Source of the DNA: Isoetes taiwanensis
Taxonomy: Eukaryota; Streptophyta; Lycopodiopsida; Isoetales; Isoetaceae
DNA length: 64,000 nucleotides
Reading direction: 5' to 3'
Assembly (NCBI GenBank): GCA_021234155.1
Contig: JAJEKV010000555.1
Span: forward strand, 64,001 to 128,000
Shown: positions 22,494 to 33,893 of the stretch, in pieces
How the letters are laid out: each line of letters begins with the position of its first letter
Position numbering within the stretch: the stretch's first letter is position 1
Notes under the pieces: model-generated
The model's database searches: none
Told to the model about the DNA's origin: nothing
Seen by the model: the letters and a program-made list of their open reading frames with translations, nothing else
Program-made: the position numbers and the translations under genes

Positions 22494-23848
22494 ATGGCGT
22501 CGAGAAAACGCACTCTGTTGAAGATCATCATCTTGGGCGACAGCGGGTAATTTGTGTTTCTAGGTCATGTTATTGTTTTATGTTGTCTTTTCATGTGTCG
22601 TTTTGGCCTTCTGAGCTTAAATTCTTGGGATTTCAAAGTCAATTACGTTGCCTGATGTATAAAACGTTGTTGATTAGTTGATTGTTCCATATCTGCGGCA
22701 CCATACTTACGTGTTTGCAATATTTTTGGTCTTTGCAGAGTTGGGAAGACGTCATTAATGAATCAGTATCCTAGAATTCCATTTTTAAAATTTAGCGAAG
22801 CAAGTTGTTAATAATTTGTATGATCGCGTTTGTGTTTCGTAAGTTTTTTTCATTAATTCCTTAATGAGTTTGACAGATATGTAAATAAAAAGTTCAGCAA
22901 CCAATATAAAGCGACAATTGGTGCAGATTTTTTAACAAAGGAGGTACAAGTGGATGACAGGCTTGTGACCATGCAGGTGATCTTCCCTTCCATTCTTAAG
23001 TTCAATGTGGAATTTGTTTTTTCCTTAATTGGAGTGATTAAGCTATTATATATGGGCATTTAGATATGGGATACAGCAGGCCAAGAACGTTTTCAGAGTT
23101 TAGGTGTTGCCTTCTATCGAGGAGCAGATTGCTGTGTTCTTGTTTATGATGTGAACGTTACCAGGTCCTTTGACAACCTTGATAATTGGCGGGATGAATT
23201 TTTGATACAGGTAATTTTTTCCCATTCTAATCTTGTGCTTTCATATATTGAGAATGCAAGTACTCGTTGTTACAGGCAAGTCCATCAGATCCAGAGAACT
23301 TTCCATTTGTTGTTCTAGGCAATAAAGTTGACGTGGATGGTGGAAACAGCAGAGCAGTATGACATTTAACTCTTTACAAAAGAATGTTCTCATCACCAAT
23401 TATTTTTTATCGTCTTAAAACTAGTAAATGTTTCTGTGCTAGGTTTCTGAGAAGAAAGCAAAAGCTTGGTGTGCCTCAAAGGGCAACATTCCATATTTTG
23501 AAACTTCAGCAAAAGAAGACTTGAATGTAGATGCAGCCTTCCAGTGTGTAGCAAAGAATGCCTTGGAAAATGAAACAGAGGAAGAGATGTGAGTACTATC
23601 AGTTATTTTCAGGTCTTTCTGTTACTGTAAATTTATTGTGTTGCTGCAGGGTTTAGTGATTATTCATCTAGGAAGAAATTTTAACCTTGGGCCTTTCCTG
23701 TTATTCTTGTTGTTAAGTATTGTGTCGCTGCACGGTTCAGTGATTAGGTGATTTTAAAAGTTCTTTATCTTGTCTTTACAGCTATCTTCCAGACACAATT
23801 GATATGAATGCCAGCAGGTCACAGAAGTCATCAGGTTGTGAATGCTAG
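22494..23848 (+). CDS. RABG: Rab7-type small GTPase (RABG)
   Basis: Seven exons give a 206-residue protein: 22494-22546, 22739-22765, 22877-22976, 23064-23210, 23276-23356, 23443-23588, 23782-23848. Every intron is GT-AG and every junction restores the Rab frame. Motifs are all present: the P-loop GDSGVGKT (15-22), Thr40 in the effector loop, DTAGQE (63-68), NKVD (125-128) and ETSAK (156-160). The C terminus is Cys-Glu-Cys, the double-geranylgeranylation signal. Rab7 directs late endosome, prevacuole and autophagosome fusion with the vacuole, and plant members form the RABG group. Length, the FLTKEV stretch after the effector loop and the tail all fit RABG3-like proteins. There is no sign of damage. 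Confidence 0.95.
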
Positions 23849-24458
23849 CCTTGACATTGGAATGTTGATTGAGGTTAATGCTTGTAGGACTGTGACTGGT
23901 CCTGCAATCTGGAGGGTCTGGAATAGTCTATGGAGGCAATATATATACTTAGAGATTGTGAAGTGAGAAATTGAAGATTTTTTTGAGATGAATTTGTATA
24001 TCATTGTTGAATAATGAGTGGTAAAATAAGACAGGTATGGAAGCGTTTGCATGTATAGTTCCCCTATTAGTTATATTGATGTTAATACAAATGCTGCCCA
24101 CTGTCGATGGGATTGATTAAACTGAGCACCATAGGTGACATTGGTTTGTACTGGATTTTTAAATTAGAACTGATATTTGATGAAAAAAAATATTAGCTAA
24201 AAAACAGAATGTTAAGCAATTTAAGCTTATGTGTCTAATGGTCGTTAAAGAGAGCATATTGTCCCTTTGTTATACTTGCAAAAGGACATTTAATACAATT
24301 GCATTGCTGTATATCAGCTTGCTTTATGGAAAAGATCACATTCCATACCTTGAAAAACAAGTCCAGGAAGGGTCGCCCATTTGGCATGAGACACTACACT
24401 TGCATGTATAAAGATGTTTAAAATCTTGTAAAGTTTTTATCATTGGACGATTGCTTGC
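23849..24458. other. 3' flank of the RAB7-like gene
   Basis: The first 230 or so bases probably contain the 3' untranslated region. The rest is AT-rich intergenic DNA without a recognised feature. Confidence 0.45.
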
Positions 24459-24650
24459 CCTAGATGTAGGCATATTTTTGGAGGAGATGCATTGTTGCAA
24501 TCTGGCCCCTCATCCAGGCATTTGATGGGGTCAAATGCTTACATGTCTCTATTTTTTAGGGGGTCAAATGCTTACATGTCTCTATTTTTTAGGGTCCTCG
24601 CAACCATCCAGATAGAATTGAATACAATGTATGTTGTTGCAATACGTCAA
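24459..24650 (+). repeat. Dispersed repeat with internal 32-bp tandem duplication, copy 1
   Basis: Matches 35066-35222 in the same orientation over 'gatgtaggcatattt', 'tggaggagatgc', 'tggcccctcat' and 'ggggtcaaatgcttacatg', ending near 'aattgaataca'. In this copy the block 'ggggtcaaatgcttacatgt' plus about 12 bases is doubled in tandem (about 24527-24591). No coding frame is shared, so it may be a piece of a non-autonomous element. Confidence 0.6.
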
Positions 24651-24991
24651 GGAAAGTTGGTTTGCATTCCTGTTTGAGAGCCAATGGCAGATTGGCGCGT
24701 GGCAACCAATCTATCCAATGGCACATTGCCGCGTGGCAACCTATCTATCCAAGAATGGAATGCAGCTGCATCATTCTGGCATGACCTGTTGCAGCCGTTC
24801 GTTGCAGCCGGAAGGAAGCTCATTCAAGGAGCAGACCGAAGGCAGCCCATTCAAGACCAGGAGCAGCCATAACGGTCTTTGCTGAAGCTTTGCTGAAGAT
24901 GTCTTTTCTGGATGCCTTAGCTTCGACTTTGTGGAGGCCATAGCACTGTATCAGCCTCACATCTAAAAGAAAACTGTATTACTCTATATGC
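24651..24991. other. Intergenic with short direct repeats
   Basis: The phrase 'cgcgtggcaacc' followed by 'atctatccaa' occurs twice, near 24697 and 24731. Otherwise nothing is recognised. Confidence 0.35.
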
Positions 24992-25152
24992 CTTTCCGTG
25001 ATGTCGTGGAACAGTAACAGCTCATTCCGGACTGGTAGGGGCGCTGGCTACCGCCAGCGGTCGCGCCTACTCGGCGCTCCCGGCTGCTGGCGGTCTGCCC
25101 CTGCGAGTCCGGAATTCATTCACTGTTACCGTTCCACATAACGTCAAGGAAA
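24992..25152. repeat. GC-rich foldback (inverted-repeat) element
   Basis: The left arm (24992-25043) and the right arm (25093-25152) are reverse complements with some mismatches. Arm blocks are 'gtggaac.gtaacag', 'attccggact' and 'aggggc'. The arms continue into 'ctaccgccagc' opposite 'gctgctggcggt', so most of the 161 bases can fold into one hairpin. The loop is far GC-richer than its surroundings. No coding capacity is seen. It looks like a MITE or foldback element, but no clear target duplication is visible. Confidence 0.6.
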
Positions 25153-25199
25153 GTGGATTCACATTCTTGGTTTTAAACCAACGAATGGCCGTCATGTGG

Positions 25200-25602
25200 C
25201 GACCATTCTAATCAAGAATGATAAATGCATAAGCATTCTCTAGATGACTTGTTATAGCCTGTTTCTGTTACCTAACTCTACGCATCAGCCATAGCTGACC
25301 TGAAGCTATCTACACGAACTATCGAAACTATAGTTCAAAATCTAAAGCCCAAAACCTAAAGACTGGAAACCATCGACGAAACATCAAGCCATAGCTCGAA
25401 ATATGAAGCATCTGCACCATTGTCGGATTATCTGCGCCATCTCTGGATCATCATGCCGTGGCTTTCCTTGACGCTGTGAAAATAGGAAGAGGTCGAGAAT
25501 TCTTGCATGAGCAGGGAAAACTGGCTACTGCTGGCAGTAGCCAGCTTCCCTTATCTCCCTTATCTTCCCTTATTTGGTAGTAACCAAACACAATGGACGT
25601 AA
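25200..25602. repeat. Repeat with perfect-stem hairpin, related in inverse to 34945-35014
   Basis: At 25513-25549 'ctggctactgc' and 'gcagtagccag' form a hairpin with a two-base loop. The flank 25470-25545 is the reverse complement, with differences, of 34945-35014; shared blocks are 'gaattcttgcatgagca', 'ggctactgc' and 'ggaagagg'. This points to a dispersed hairpin element present twice in opposite orientation. Confidence 0.5.
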
Positions 25603-25810
25603 GCAAGCTGACGTCTGCCCTTATCTACGGCATTCTTGGAGATCAACTGTGCCTCCCATCTGTCGTCAACCACATCGGCCCCCATCCCTAATCGACCTTC
25701 ACAATAAAATTTGCCATACCCTTTTGACCCATTTTATATGTATTCCCATACTCATACAACCCCCAATCTATTGCAAACTTTATGTTCCAAATGTACGCCA
25801 ACTTCCAATT
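25603..25810 (+). repeat. Dispersed repeat, copy 1 (pair with 50691-50915)
   Basis: Shares 'gcaagctgacg', 'ggagatcaact', 'aaccacatcggcc', 'catccctaatcgaccttcac' and 'gacccattttatatgtattc' with 50691-50915 in the same orientation. It is non-coding. The second copy lies just outside the copia LTR, so it is not part of that element. Confidence 0.65.
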
Positions 25811-27468
25811 GCAAACCTTATAGTTGGAATGGGGCATGAGAGATGAGTGATTTGCAGCTTATTCATAAGGCCTGTTCACATGAATCCTATTTGAATTAGC
25901 GGAAGTCATCGGCTGATTTGTGATGCAGATTTTGGCTTCGGCTGATTCCGCCATGTGTGGTCTATCCTGCGTGAGATGAGCTGATCTCCAGTTTATCCTC
26001 CAAATGATCCAATTTAGGACCAACGCTTAATCAGCTAGACTATTCACATGCAAAAAGTTTTGAACAGGTTGAATTTGGTTGGGAAAATTGGCCCAGCTCT
26101 TATATCGACCTAAAATTTTTATAGCAAAAACCACTGCATCCATGTGAATACAGTGCTGATCAAAAGAATCAACCCTGATCCCGCCAGATGGATTCAACCC
26201 TGAAAAAAAAAGTTCCATGTGAATCCTATGATATGCTATTCTAGATTGTAGTCAGAAGGTCGGCTGCTTCCATTGTTTGAGATGAACATTCCTTCCATCT
26301 TTTGTTATTGTTGCACAATAGTGCAGATGGAGAAATCTAAGTGTAAGTGTCAGAATACTTGGGGCCTAATTGATGTTATTGCCATGCGTGGGTTTGATGC
26401 TCGACGGTCTTCGTATAAGAACCTTATGAGTTTCTATGATAACAAGGTTTAACACTGTGTGAAATGCCATACGTACAACAACCGATGGCAAGTTTGGTCC
26501 ACTATTTTGAGGGCCTTATGGAGTACTTATTTCTTGGGGGAGATTGCAAGCTATACTTTCACGCCATATGAACAAGAGTAGGTGAAAGGCAAATAGAGAT
26601 AAGTAAGGATCTCTACCTTCTCTATGGTTGACATTGAGCACATTATGATGTTTGAGGGTAATTTGTGAGAAAGAGTCCAACACTTTGTGAAATACCATGG
26701 GCACACTAGCTAACAAGTATAGTCTATAAGACCTGCAAATTTGTGTTGTCTAGTAGATAAATAATGCCTTTATATCTGAGCGCATTAAGAAGGAGTAAGA
26801 GACGTTTGATGAGCTGGCATTCCAAAGGAGAACTTCAAAAAGGCAGGAGAAAGAGTTCAAGCCCACAATTCATGCAGATGAGATTGGGGCAGACCGTATT
26901 TTTTTTTGATGTACTATAAAATGGTAGTTGATTGGATGGGCAGACGTAAATGTCTTTATTTTCTAGGTATTTGTGCCAGTTTTCTTTTCATTGTATTATT
27001 TACAGGTTTCTTGTGCATCTGCATCTTCATCTGCATCTGCATCTTCGGTTCAATACTTGATTCCATGCCATCCCTTTATCTGATTTTATGTATATCAGTT
27101 CTGACCTTGTATAAGTAGACATACAAACTGAATATATGTTGGATGGACTTGGTTGCATTTGCAATGGTCTGTTTGATCCTAGAGAATAGAACCACATGAA
27201 TGTTTAATGATGTCTCTGGCTAGATATGTCATATATTTAGAAGTATTGGGTAAGGGGTGTTTAGTTTTGGAACCTGCCAAAGTACCTATACTAGTTACTC
27301 CAGAAATCAGTTCTTTCTTTTTTCCCATTTCATCAAAATGTAAGACATGTTACCATCCATTGTCAAGTGAAAAACAAACCTACAGGGGACTACAAAGAAT
27401 GCACTAATTCTTAAACTTATTATTTCTTGAGAAATTACGTAAGTTCTGCAGTATACAGTGCTGACTAC
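25811..27468. other. Intergenic, nothing firm
   Basis: Only short frames are present. A CATCTG-type hexamer run lies at about 27016-27046 ('gcatctgcatcttcatctgc'). I see no gene and no copy of the repeats found elsewhere. Confidence 0.4.
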
Positions 27469-27745
27469 TTTGTTGGTTTGGGTGCATATTCACACGGGGG
27501 GTGACTCCGGGCATCGAGAGCTGTTGGATAAGCATATATGCCCTTTATTCCTCGATCTAGACCGTACATGGAGATCCTCATTTGTGGGGTATGCGTGTAC
27601 AAGTTTCTGTATAACACAGTTTGCAAAATACTATAAGATTTGAGGCAATGTACTATATGTTGTTGATTTTATACATGTATAATATGATTTTAGGGGCTCT
27701 CGCTGCCCTACGTCACCCTCCGTATGAATATGCACCCAAACCAAA
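27469..27745. repeat. Short element with about 50-bp inverted repeats
   Basis: The left arm 27469-27521 and right arm 27696-27745 are imperfect reverse complements, sharing 'ttggtttgggtgcatattca', 'gggtgac' and 'cgagagc'. The middle 174 bases are unique. Size and structure suit a non-autonomous DNA transposon (MITE). No target duplication is obvious. Confidence 0.55.
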
Positions 27746-29194
27746 GGGGGTTTAAGGGGGAATTTTATTTTTAAGTGTGGAATGTAATGGTTTGTGTTAT
27801 ATAAAAAATTTGGATCTTGGTTGCTTATTATAAACCAAGTCGTTGGCATATCTTTTTGAACATGCAATACAACATGGTGAATAGCCCGCAGCACATTCCT
27901 TTGCAAGAGGTTTGCCAATACTTCTGAAATGCTTATACCTAAAATTGAGATTGAAGACAGTGTTTATGAAACTTTAGCAATACGCATGTAATGCCTTTGC
28001 ACTACAGACCAAAATCTTGGCACAAATCATCTTCATGATGTGCCTATATGGTATGTAAGAACATCCGCAACAAAAATTTGACCGGATTTGAAAGATAAAC
28101 CAATGGATACTTCTATCGCAAGGCATCAGAAAAGCTTATCTGAGCAGGTTTATATGTAATCAGACCATTCAAGATCAAACTCATAAATCTAACAAAGACA
28201 ATGAGAAATATAATAAGATGAAATCAAGATTATTCATAATTTTGCCAATTTCAAGATCTGTGGCATGAACCAGCAAATATAACTACAAGCTTTGTATCAC
28301 AGTTACAGAAATCTTTCATTGCACTTTGTGGCATAAACCATCTAATGTGTTTTATTCTACTACGAGCAAAAGTAAGAAATAGACATCTTATTTTTGTGGA
28401 AGCCTTTTTGGAGCAAAACTTCATAATATGATTCGAATAGGAAGCAGTCATTTGTTGGTTTCTTTCTTGGAACTTTAAGAGGATGCTGGCTGGGATAGGC
28501 CTGCAGCAAATTCTTAATGCCATAGATTAAAGAAAAGGATTTGGGTCCAATAGTTACCTCGTTGAAATCGACATGGGCTGTTGTGAACCTTGTTGGTCAG
28601 CAAATACCCAGGGGTTTGAGCTGCCATGGTGCCGCCACAGTTGAATGCAGATGACGAGAAAGATAGTAAAGGCTTCTCTTCGGCTTTTGCAGTAGCCCAA
28701 CAATCTTAGAATCTGCTTTGTGCAGTCAGAATCCCATGCAAGCAACAAAACCATCTGCAAACTCGGATAAGCCAAGCCAAGCTGCTTCAAATCCATCTGT
28801 CACATTAGGGACAATCATTTGAAAGACACTGCTTCCTTCCCTTTGGCAATACTGCAAACCCTACCAAAGCCGGCCGGAACAGGACTGTTTTGACATGGAA
28901 AACGTAACCAAAGATGGGGATATCATACACTATCGAAAAGATCCTAGAGAGAGCTTTCCAAAGCAATAAGCCTTACCTGAAACGGAGTCCTGGATCAAAA
29001 GTTATGCTAGAAACTGTGTTGCCAGCGAAAAGCTGCGCTACATGGCGCCTAGGGTTTCACAGAAGGGTAAAGGTTCTATCTTTTTCTTTTTGATTTTATT
29101 TCTATTTTTATTTTTTACTTTTTGAGAAGAGTTTTATTGTAAGCCATTCAATCTCGTCTTTTTTAAAGAGGGCTTTTGTTGTAAGCCCTTTGAT
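27746..29194. other. Intergenic, nothing firm
   Basis: Contains short minus-strand frames at 28251-28523 and 28554-28796 that show no family features. Sequence at about 28890-29050 ('gagagagctttccaaagcaa' onwards) resembles leader or LTR sequence of plant retroelements, but no ends can be placed. Confidence 0.35.
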
Positions 29195-29333
29195 TCTTGA
29201 CCATTAAGAAAGGAAAAAAAAATTAGCACAAGTTGCATGCAAATACCTGGCACAATTAGTACATCTCATGTAATACGACCACCAAATCATATAAAAACCA
29301 TTGAAAAAAGTGTACAAAATACAAAAGAAACCC
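29195..29333. repeat. Dispersed repeat, copy 2
   Basis: Second copy of the repeat at 1236-1372, same orientation, with small indels. 'gtaatacgaccaccaaat' is shared exactly. Confidence 0.6.
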
Positions 29334-29566
29334 CCTGTTATTATGCTAGATATTAGTTTGGTCACCTATGCTCGTCCTTGAGCATCACAATACCATCAAG
29401 GACTTTACAAGATGCAACCCACACATATAGGCACCCATGGAGATTCAAACTCAAGACATGATAAGCATATATCTGCAAAGGAATTCCAAATGGAGATAAT
29501 GTTTGGCTAAAAATTAAAGTGTAGCAAGCCAAACTAAGACTTGATAGGTGTAAAAAACTTGCTCCA

Positions 29567-29965
29567 ATGTGGGCGGGTACTTGTGGGATCATCAAGAGGA
29601 TAGAAAACCAATCTTATCGATTAGATTTGCCCAACCGCCTAAAGGTACACAAGGTATTCTATGTGAGCCTTTTAAAGAAGCACATGCCAAACCCGGATGC
29701 AACATTAGAATCTTTAACATTGTTAAAGATGACAGAAGAGCTGATTGAAATCATTCTAGAAGTGCTTATGGATAAGTCATTCAAGAAGACAAGGATATCG
29801 CAATTGCCACAATTCTTGGTTAAGTGGACATACTTGCCAATTGGGGATGCTACATGGGTATTAGAGTCTGATTTAAAGAAGAGATACCCTGATATGGAGC
29901 AATGCAAATGTTGGCTCGTCACGACGTTGTCGACAACGAGCCCAAGGTCAGTGCGTGCGACGGCG
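29567..29965 (+). pseudogene. Integrase C-terminal region plus chromodomain
   Basis: An open stretch reads 'GIIKRIENQSYRLDLPNRLK', then 'VFYVSLLKKH', the usual end of a chromovirus integrase. After a linker it gives 'ISQLPQFLVKWTYLPIGDAT' followed by 'WVLESDLKKRYPDM', a chromodomain with its aromatic cage region (FLVKW...ATW). In chromoviruses this domain steers integration to marked chromatin. The reading is open for over 120 codons, which makes this the best-kept fragment of the array. Confidence 0.75.
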
Positions 29966-30486
29966 AGGATCCCCCCTCTCCCCCAAAAAAAAGTTATTCT
30001 TTTGTTGTTTTTGTTATGTTTTCTTCTTTGGGACAAGAATCCTTTGCAAAAAAAAAAGGGAAAAAGAAAAGAAAAGTAACCTCTAATGTTACCTCTTTTC
30101 TTGTGATTATGCATTTGGACTAGAACTAAGTAATTTCTTTTACATGAATGTGAAATGTCTCCAACACAAATTTTCTGACAGGAAATGTATTGGGAACTTG
30201 CATAATGTTTCAATAGGTAGTAAGTTTAAGCATTGAAGCACTCGTTTTAGTCTCTAATAGTATTGTAATTATCTTACTGTTAAATATTAACACATTTGTG
30301 ATATTATTTTGATTCTTCTTATTGTCTTTGATGGAAAGGAGAGAGGAACGTACCGGTTCTGGAAGAACGAAAAGGCTTGAATTTTAGGGGCTTTAAAAGT
30401 ATATACCGTATGCTTTCATCCATTCATATCCGGATGTAAGCTTCATCTCAAATAGGGCCTTTGGAATCTTTGGACGTCCCCTGCAC

Positions 30487-31345
30487 TAAGTGAAAGGTCG
30501 TCACCATGGACTTTACAATGAGATTTCAAAGTACTCCAAAAGGCCATAATGCCTTAATGGTGGTAGTCGATAAGCTATCCAAGATGGCAAATTTCCTACC
30601 ATGTAGAACAAGGCATACAACCTTAGATACCTCCTAGTTGTTCACAAAAGAAATCTTTAGGCTACATGTTATGCCTAGAACAATAGTGTAAGAACGCGAC
30701 TCGAAGTTTATCATCACTTTTTGGATGAATTCCTTCAGCACCATAGAGACAGAGCTTTGGGTGAGCACATCCCACCATCCTCAGACAGATGGGTAGATTA
30801 AATGCAGCACTAGGATTTTGGACGACATGTTACAAAATTACATCCAGAATAAGAAATCTAGATGGGGCGATTCTAATCATCTAGTGGAGTTCGCTCATAA
30901 TAGTACCAAACAACAGTCATTTAGAATGTTTCCATTTATGATAAATTACGGCTATTAATGCCTCACACCAGACACTTAGCACAACCATGTATCAACAGTA
31001 GAAGTCTCTCAGAAACTACTCCCAGACATGCAGGAGTCAGTGGAAGAAGTTAGGGGCTACCCACGAGCAACTAGGAGTCCATAAAAGAGTAGATTGGCAA
31101 AAGAATTCCAAGTAGGAGGTAATGTTTGGCAAGCCGAACTAAGAACTTACACGTGTAAGAAACTTGCTCCATGGTGAGCAGGTTCTTTTGGGATCACCGA
31201 GAGGATAGAAAACCAATCTTCTCGATTGGATTTGCTCGACCACCTTAGAATGCACAAAGTACTCCATGTAAGCCTTTTAAAGAAGCAAATGCAAAACCTG
31301 GATGCAATATTAGAATCTCTAACTTTGAAGGGGATGCAGTTGGAG
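30487..31345 (+). pseudogene. Integrase core and C-terminal block, copy 1
   Basis: Starts at the 'MDFxMxLPSTPKGH' core block (about 30507), runs through 'VVDKLSKMANFLPC' and then 'FITFWMNSFSTIETELWVST' with 'SHHPQTDG' (about 30760). It ends in a C-terminal block near 31200-31300. There are several frame changes and stops. No chromodomain follows; instead the next core begins directly at about 31360. Confidence 0.6.
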
Positions 31346-31359
31346 GGTAATACGGCAAG

Positions 31360-32780
31360 ACTAAGTGGAAAGTCGTCACCATGGACTTCATAACGGGACT
31401 TCCAAGTACTCCAAAGGCCACGATGCCTTAATGATGATAGTCGACAAGCTATTCAAGATGGCATATTTCCTGCCATGTAGAACAATGGATACAACCTTAT
31501 ATATCGTCCTGTCATTCACAAAAGAAATCTTTAGGTTACATGTAGTGTCGTTTATGTACTCGTACACTACGATTTTGTATGTATAGTAGCTTGAGTAGTG
31601 TACAGTACGTTTTGTACCTCTAAAATGTAGGGTCAATTTTTTCTTAATGGGTTTAAATCATACCTTCATGTCAATTTTGTGCCTCCAATGCCTAATGTCA
31701 ATTTCAAAACTAAAAAACCCTAATTGTATGTTTCTAGCTCTTATAGTGGGTTTGGCAAAGAGTAGGTAAACTTTTTATGCGTATAGTTCTTTGCTTTAGT
31801 ACTAATTTTAATCCATTTACATGAATTTGTTGCAGCTTCTTATTTGACCAACCACACCTCTTAAACAACTCCTTATACTTCAGATCTTATAGGAACTCCT
31901 CAAAAAAGTCTAACATTAAGTGCAGAACTTTATACTTTTCCCATCCATAACGTACTGTACGTACTGTACATAAAACAGAAAAGCACATGGCAAACGTAGG
32001 TAAAGTACAAAAAAAATCCTAAAGTACGTAAAAGGCACAATACCTTGGAAGACATACTATACATCAAGTACTTGACAGCACTGGCTACATGGTATGCTTT
32101 TAGCAAATGTCAGATCACGACCCAAAATTTATCATCGCTTTGTGGAAGGATTGCTTCAGCACCATAGAGACAAAGCTTTGGATGAGCACATCCCATCATT
32201 TGGGTAGACCAAATGCACCAATAGGATTTTGGAATACATGTTATAAAATTACTGGAATAGGAAATCTAGATGGGATGGAGTTTGCGTACATAGTACCAAA
32301 CAAGAGTCATCCAGGATATCCCCATTTATGGTAAATTACGGCTATCAATGGCTCAAATCAGACACTTAGCACAACCCTGTGTCAACAATAGAAGTCTCTC
32401 ATAAACTCATAAACTATTCACAGATGTAGGAGTTAGTGGGCGAAGTTAGAGGATACCTCCGAGCAACTATGAGTCCATAAAAGAATCTTACCTATAAGCA
32501 TAGACCGGCAAAAGAACTCCAAGTAGGAGATACTGTTGGGCTAAAAATTAAAGTGTAGCAAGGCAAACTAAGAATCGGTAGGTGTAAGAAACTTGCTCCA
32601 AGGTGGGTGGGACCTTTTGGGATCACCGAGAGGATAGAAAACCAATCTTATCGATTGGATTTGCCCGACTGCCTTAAGATACACAAGGTATTCCGTATAA
32701 GCCTTTTAAAGAAGCACACGCAAAACCCAAGTGCGATATTAGAATCTTTAACTTTGAAGGGGATGCGGTCTGAGGGGTGA
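31360..32780 (+). pseudogene. Integrase core and C-terminal block, copy 2, split by a hAT-like insertion
   Basis: The core begins at 31379. It is interrupted after 'ttaggttacatg' by a 541-bp element (31543-32083) and resumes at 32084 with the same few bases, then 'DxKFIxALWKDCFSTIET' at about 32110-32180. The C-terminal block follows at 32500-32770. Stops and shifts are present throughout. Confidence 0.6.
31543..32083. mobile_element. Non-autonomous hAT-like element
   Basis: The element begins TAGTGTCG and ends GACAGCACTG, giving imperfect terminal inverted repeats (TAGTGTCG against CAGTGCTG). It is flanked by 8-base direct repeats differing at one base: gttacatg (31535-31542) and gctacatg (32084-32091). 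The uninterrupted sequence at about 33460 ('ggctatatggtatgcctaga') confirms an empty site. It has no coding capacity. An 8-base duplication and CAGTG-type ends are typical of hAT transposons. Confidence 0.65.
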
Positions 32781-32819
32781 TATCCCCAACCAAAAAAACA
32801 CCCCCAACCCCCAACAAGT

Positions 32820-32859
32820 TATATTTGGTTGTTTTTTTTTTTTTTTTTTTTTTTTCTTG
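32820..32859. repeat. Poly(T) tract
   Basis: A T-run of more than 20 bases inside the repeated spacer of the chromovirus array. The matching place in the first copy (about 29990-30070) has shorter T- and A-runs. Confidence 0.7.
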
Positions 32860-33289
32860 GGGACAAAAGCCTTGACCAAAATAAAAAAGTTACCTTTGAT
32901 GTTAGCGCCTTCATTATTTTCTTGTGAGTATGCCTTTGGCCCAAGTAATTTTTTTTACATGAATGAGAAGTGGCTCCAGCAAAAATGTTTTGACTACAAA
33001 TATAGTGGGAGCTTGCATAATGTTTCAATAAGTAGTAAGTTTAAGCATTGAGGCACTCATAGTATTATAATTATCTTACTGTTAAATATTAATATGTTCA
33101 TGACATTATTGATTCTTTTTATTGTTTTGGATGGAAAGGAAAGAAGAATGTATCGGTTCTGGAAGTACCTAAAGATTTTACTTTTAGGGGTTCCAAGTGC
33201 ATATCGTATGCTTTCATCCATTCATATCCCGATGCAAGATTCACCTCAAATAGGGCCTTTGAAACCTTTGGAAGGCCCCCCACTAAGTG

Positions 33290-33760
33290 GAAGGTCGTCA
33301 CCATGGACTTCATAATGGGACTCCCAAGCACTCCAAAAGGCCATGATGCCTTAATGGTGGTAGTCGATAAGCTATCCAAGATGGCACATTTCCTGCCATG
33401 TAAAACAATGGATACGAGCTTTGATGTGCCCTGTTGTTCACAAAAGAAATCTTTAGGCTATATGGTATGCCTAGAGCAATGGTCTCAGTTTGCGACCCAA
33501 AGTTTATGAACGCTTTCTGGAAAAACTTTTCAGCATCATAGAGACAAAGCTTTGGATGAGCACATTCCATCATCCTCAGACAGATGGACAGATCAAGTGA
33601 CCAATAGGATTTTGGAAGACATGTTACGAAATTACGTCTAGAATAAGAAATCTAGATGGGGCGATTCTATTCATTTGGTAGAGTTTGCATAGCACAACCC
33701 CTGTCAACAGTAGAAGTCTCTCAGAAACTACTCTTAGATATGTAGGAGTTACTACGTCTC
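33290..33760 (+). pseudogene. Integrase core, copy 3
   Basis: Begins with 'MDFIMGLPSTPKGHDALMVV' and 'DKLSKMAHFLPCKTMD' (33303-33420), the best preserved of the three core starts. A shifted frame then gives 'FMNAFWKNFSAS' and the HPQTDGQ block near 33580. The part between about 33600 and 33760 is shortened compared with copy 1. Confidence 0.65.
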
Positions 33761-33864
33761 TATGTTCTTCGCATTGAAACTTATTGGTCATGCTAGTTAA
33801 GGTTCCCATTTACCTTTTGCATCCCGATGAGCTTGTTTATTGGGTATTGGGACGTAAAAATTCA

Positions 33865-33893
33865 TCTTATCTTATCTTATCTTATCTTATCTT
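33865..33893. repeat. (CTTAT)n microsatellite
   Basis: About five units of a pentanucleotide. It follows 'gtattgggacgtaaaaattc' and could be the simple-repeat tail of a decayed non-LTR element like the one ending at 2459, but no coding sequence supports that. Confidence 0.6.
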
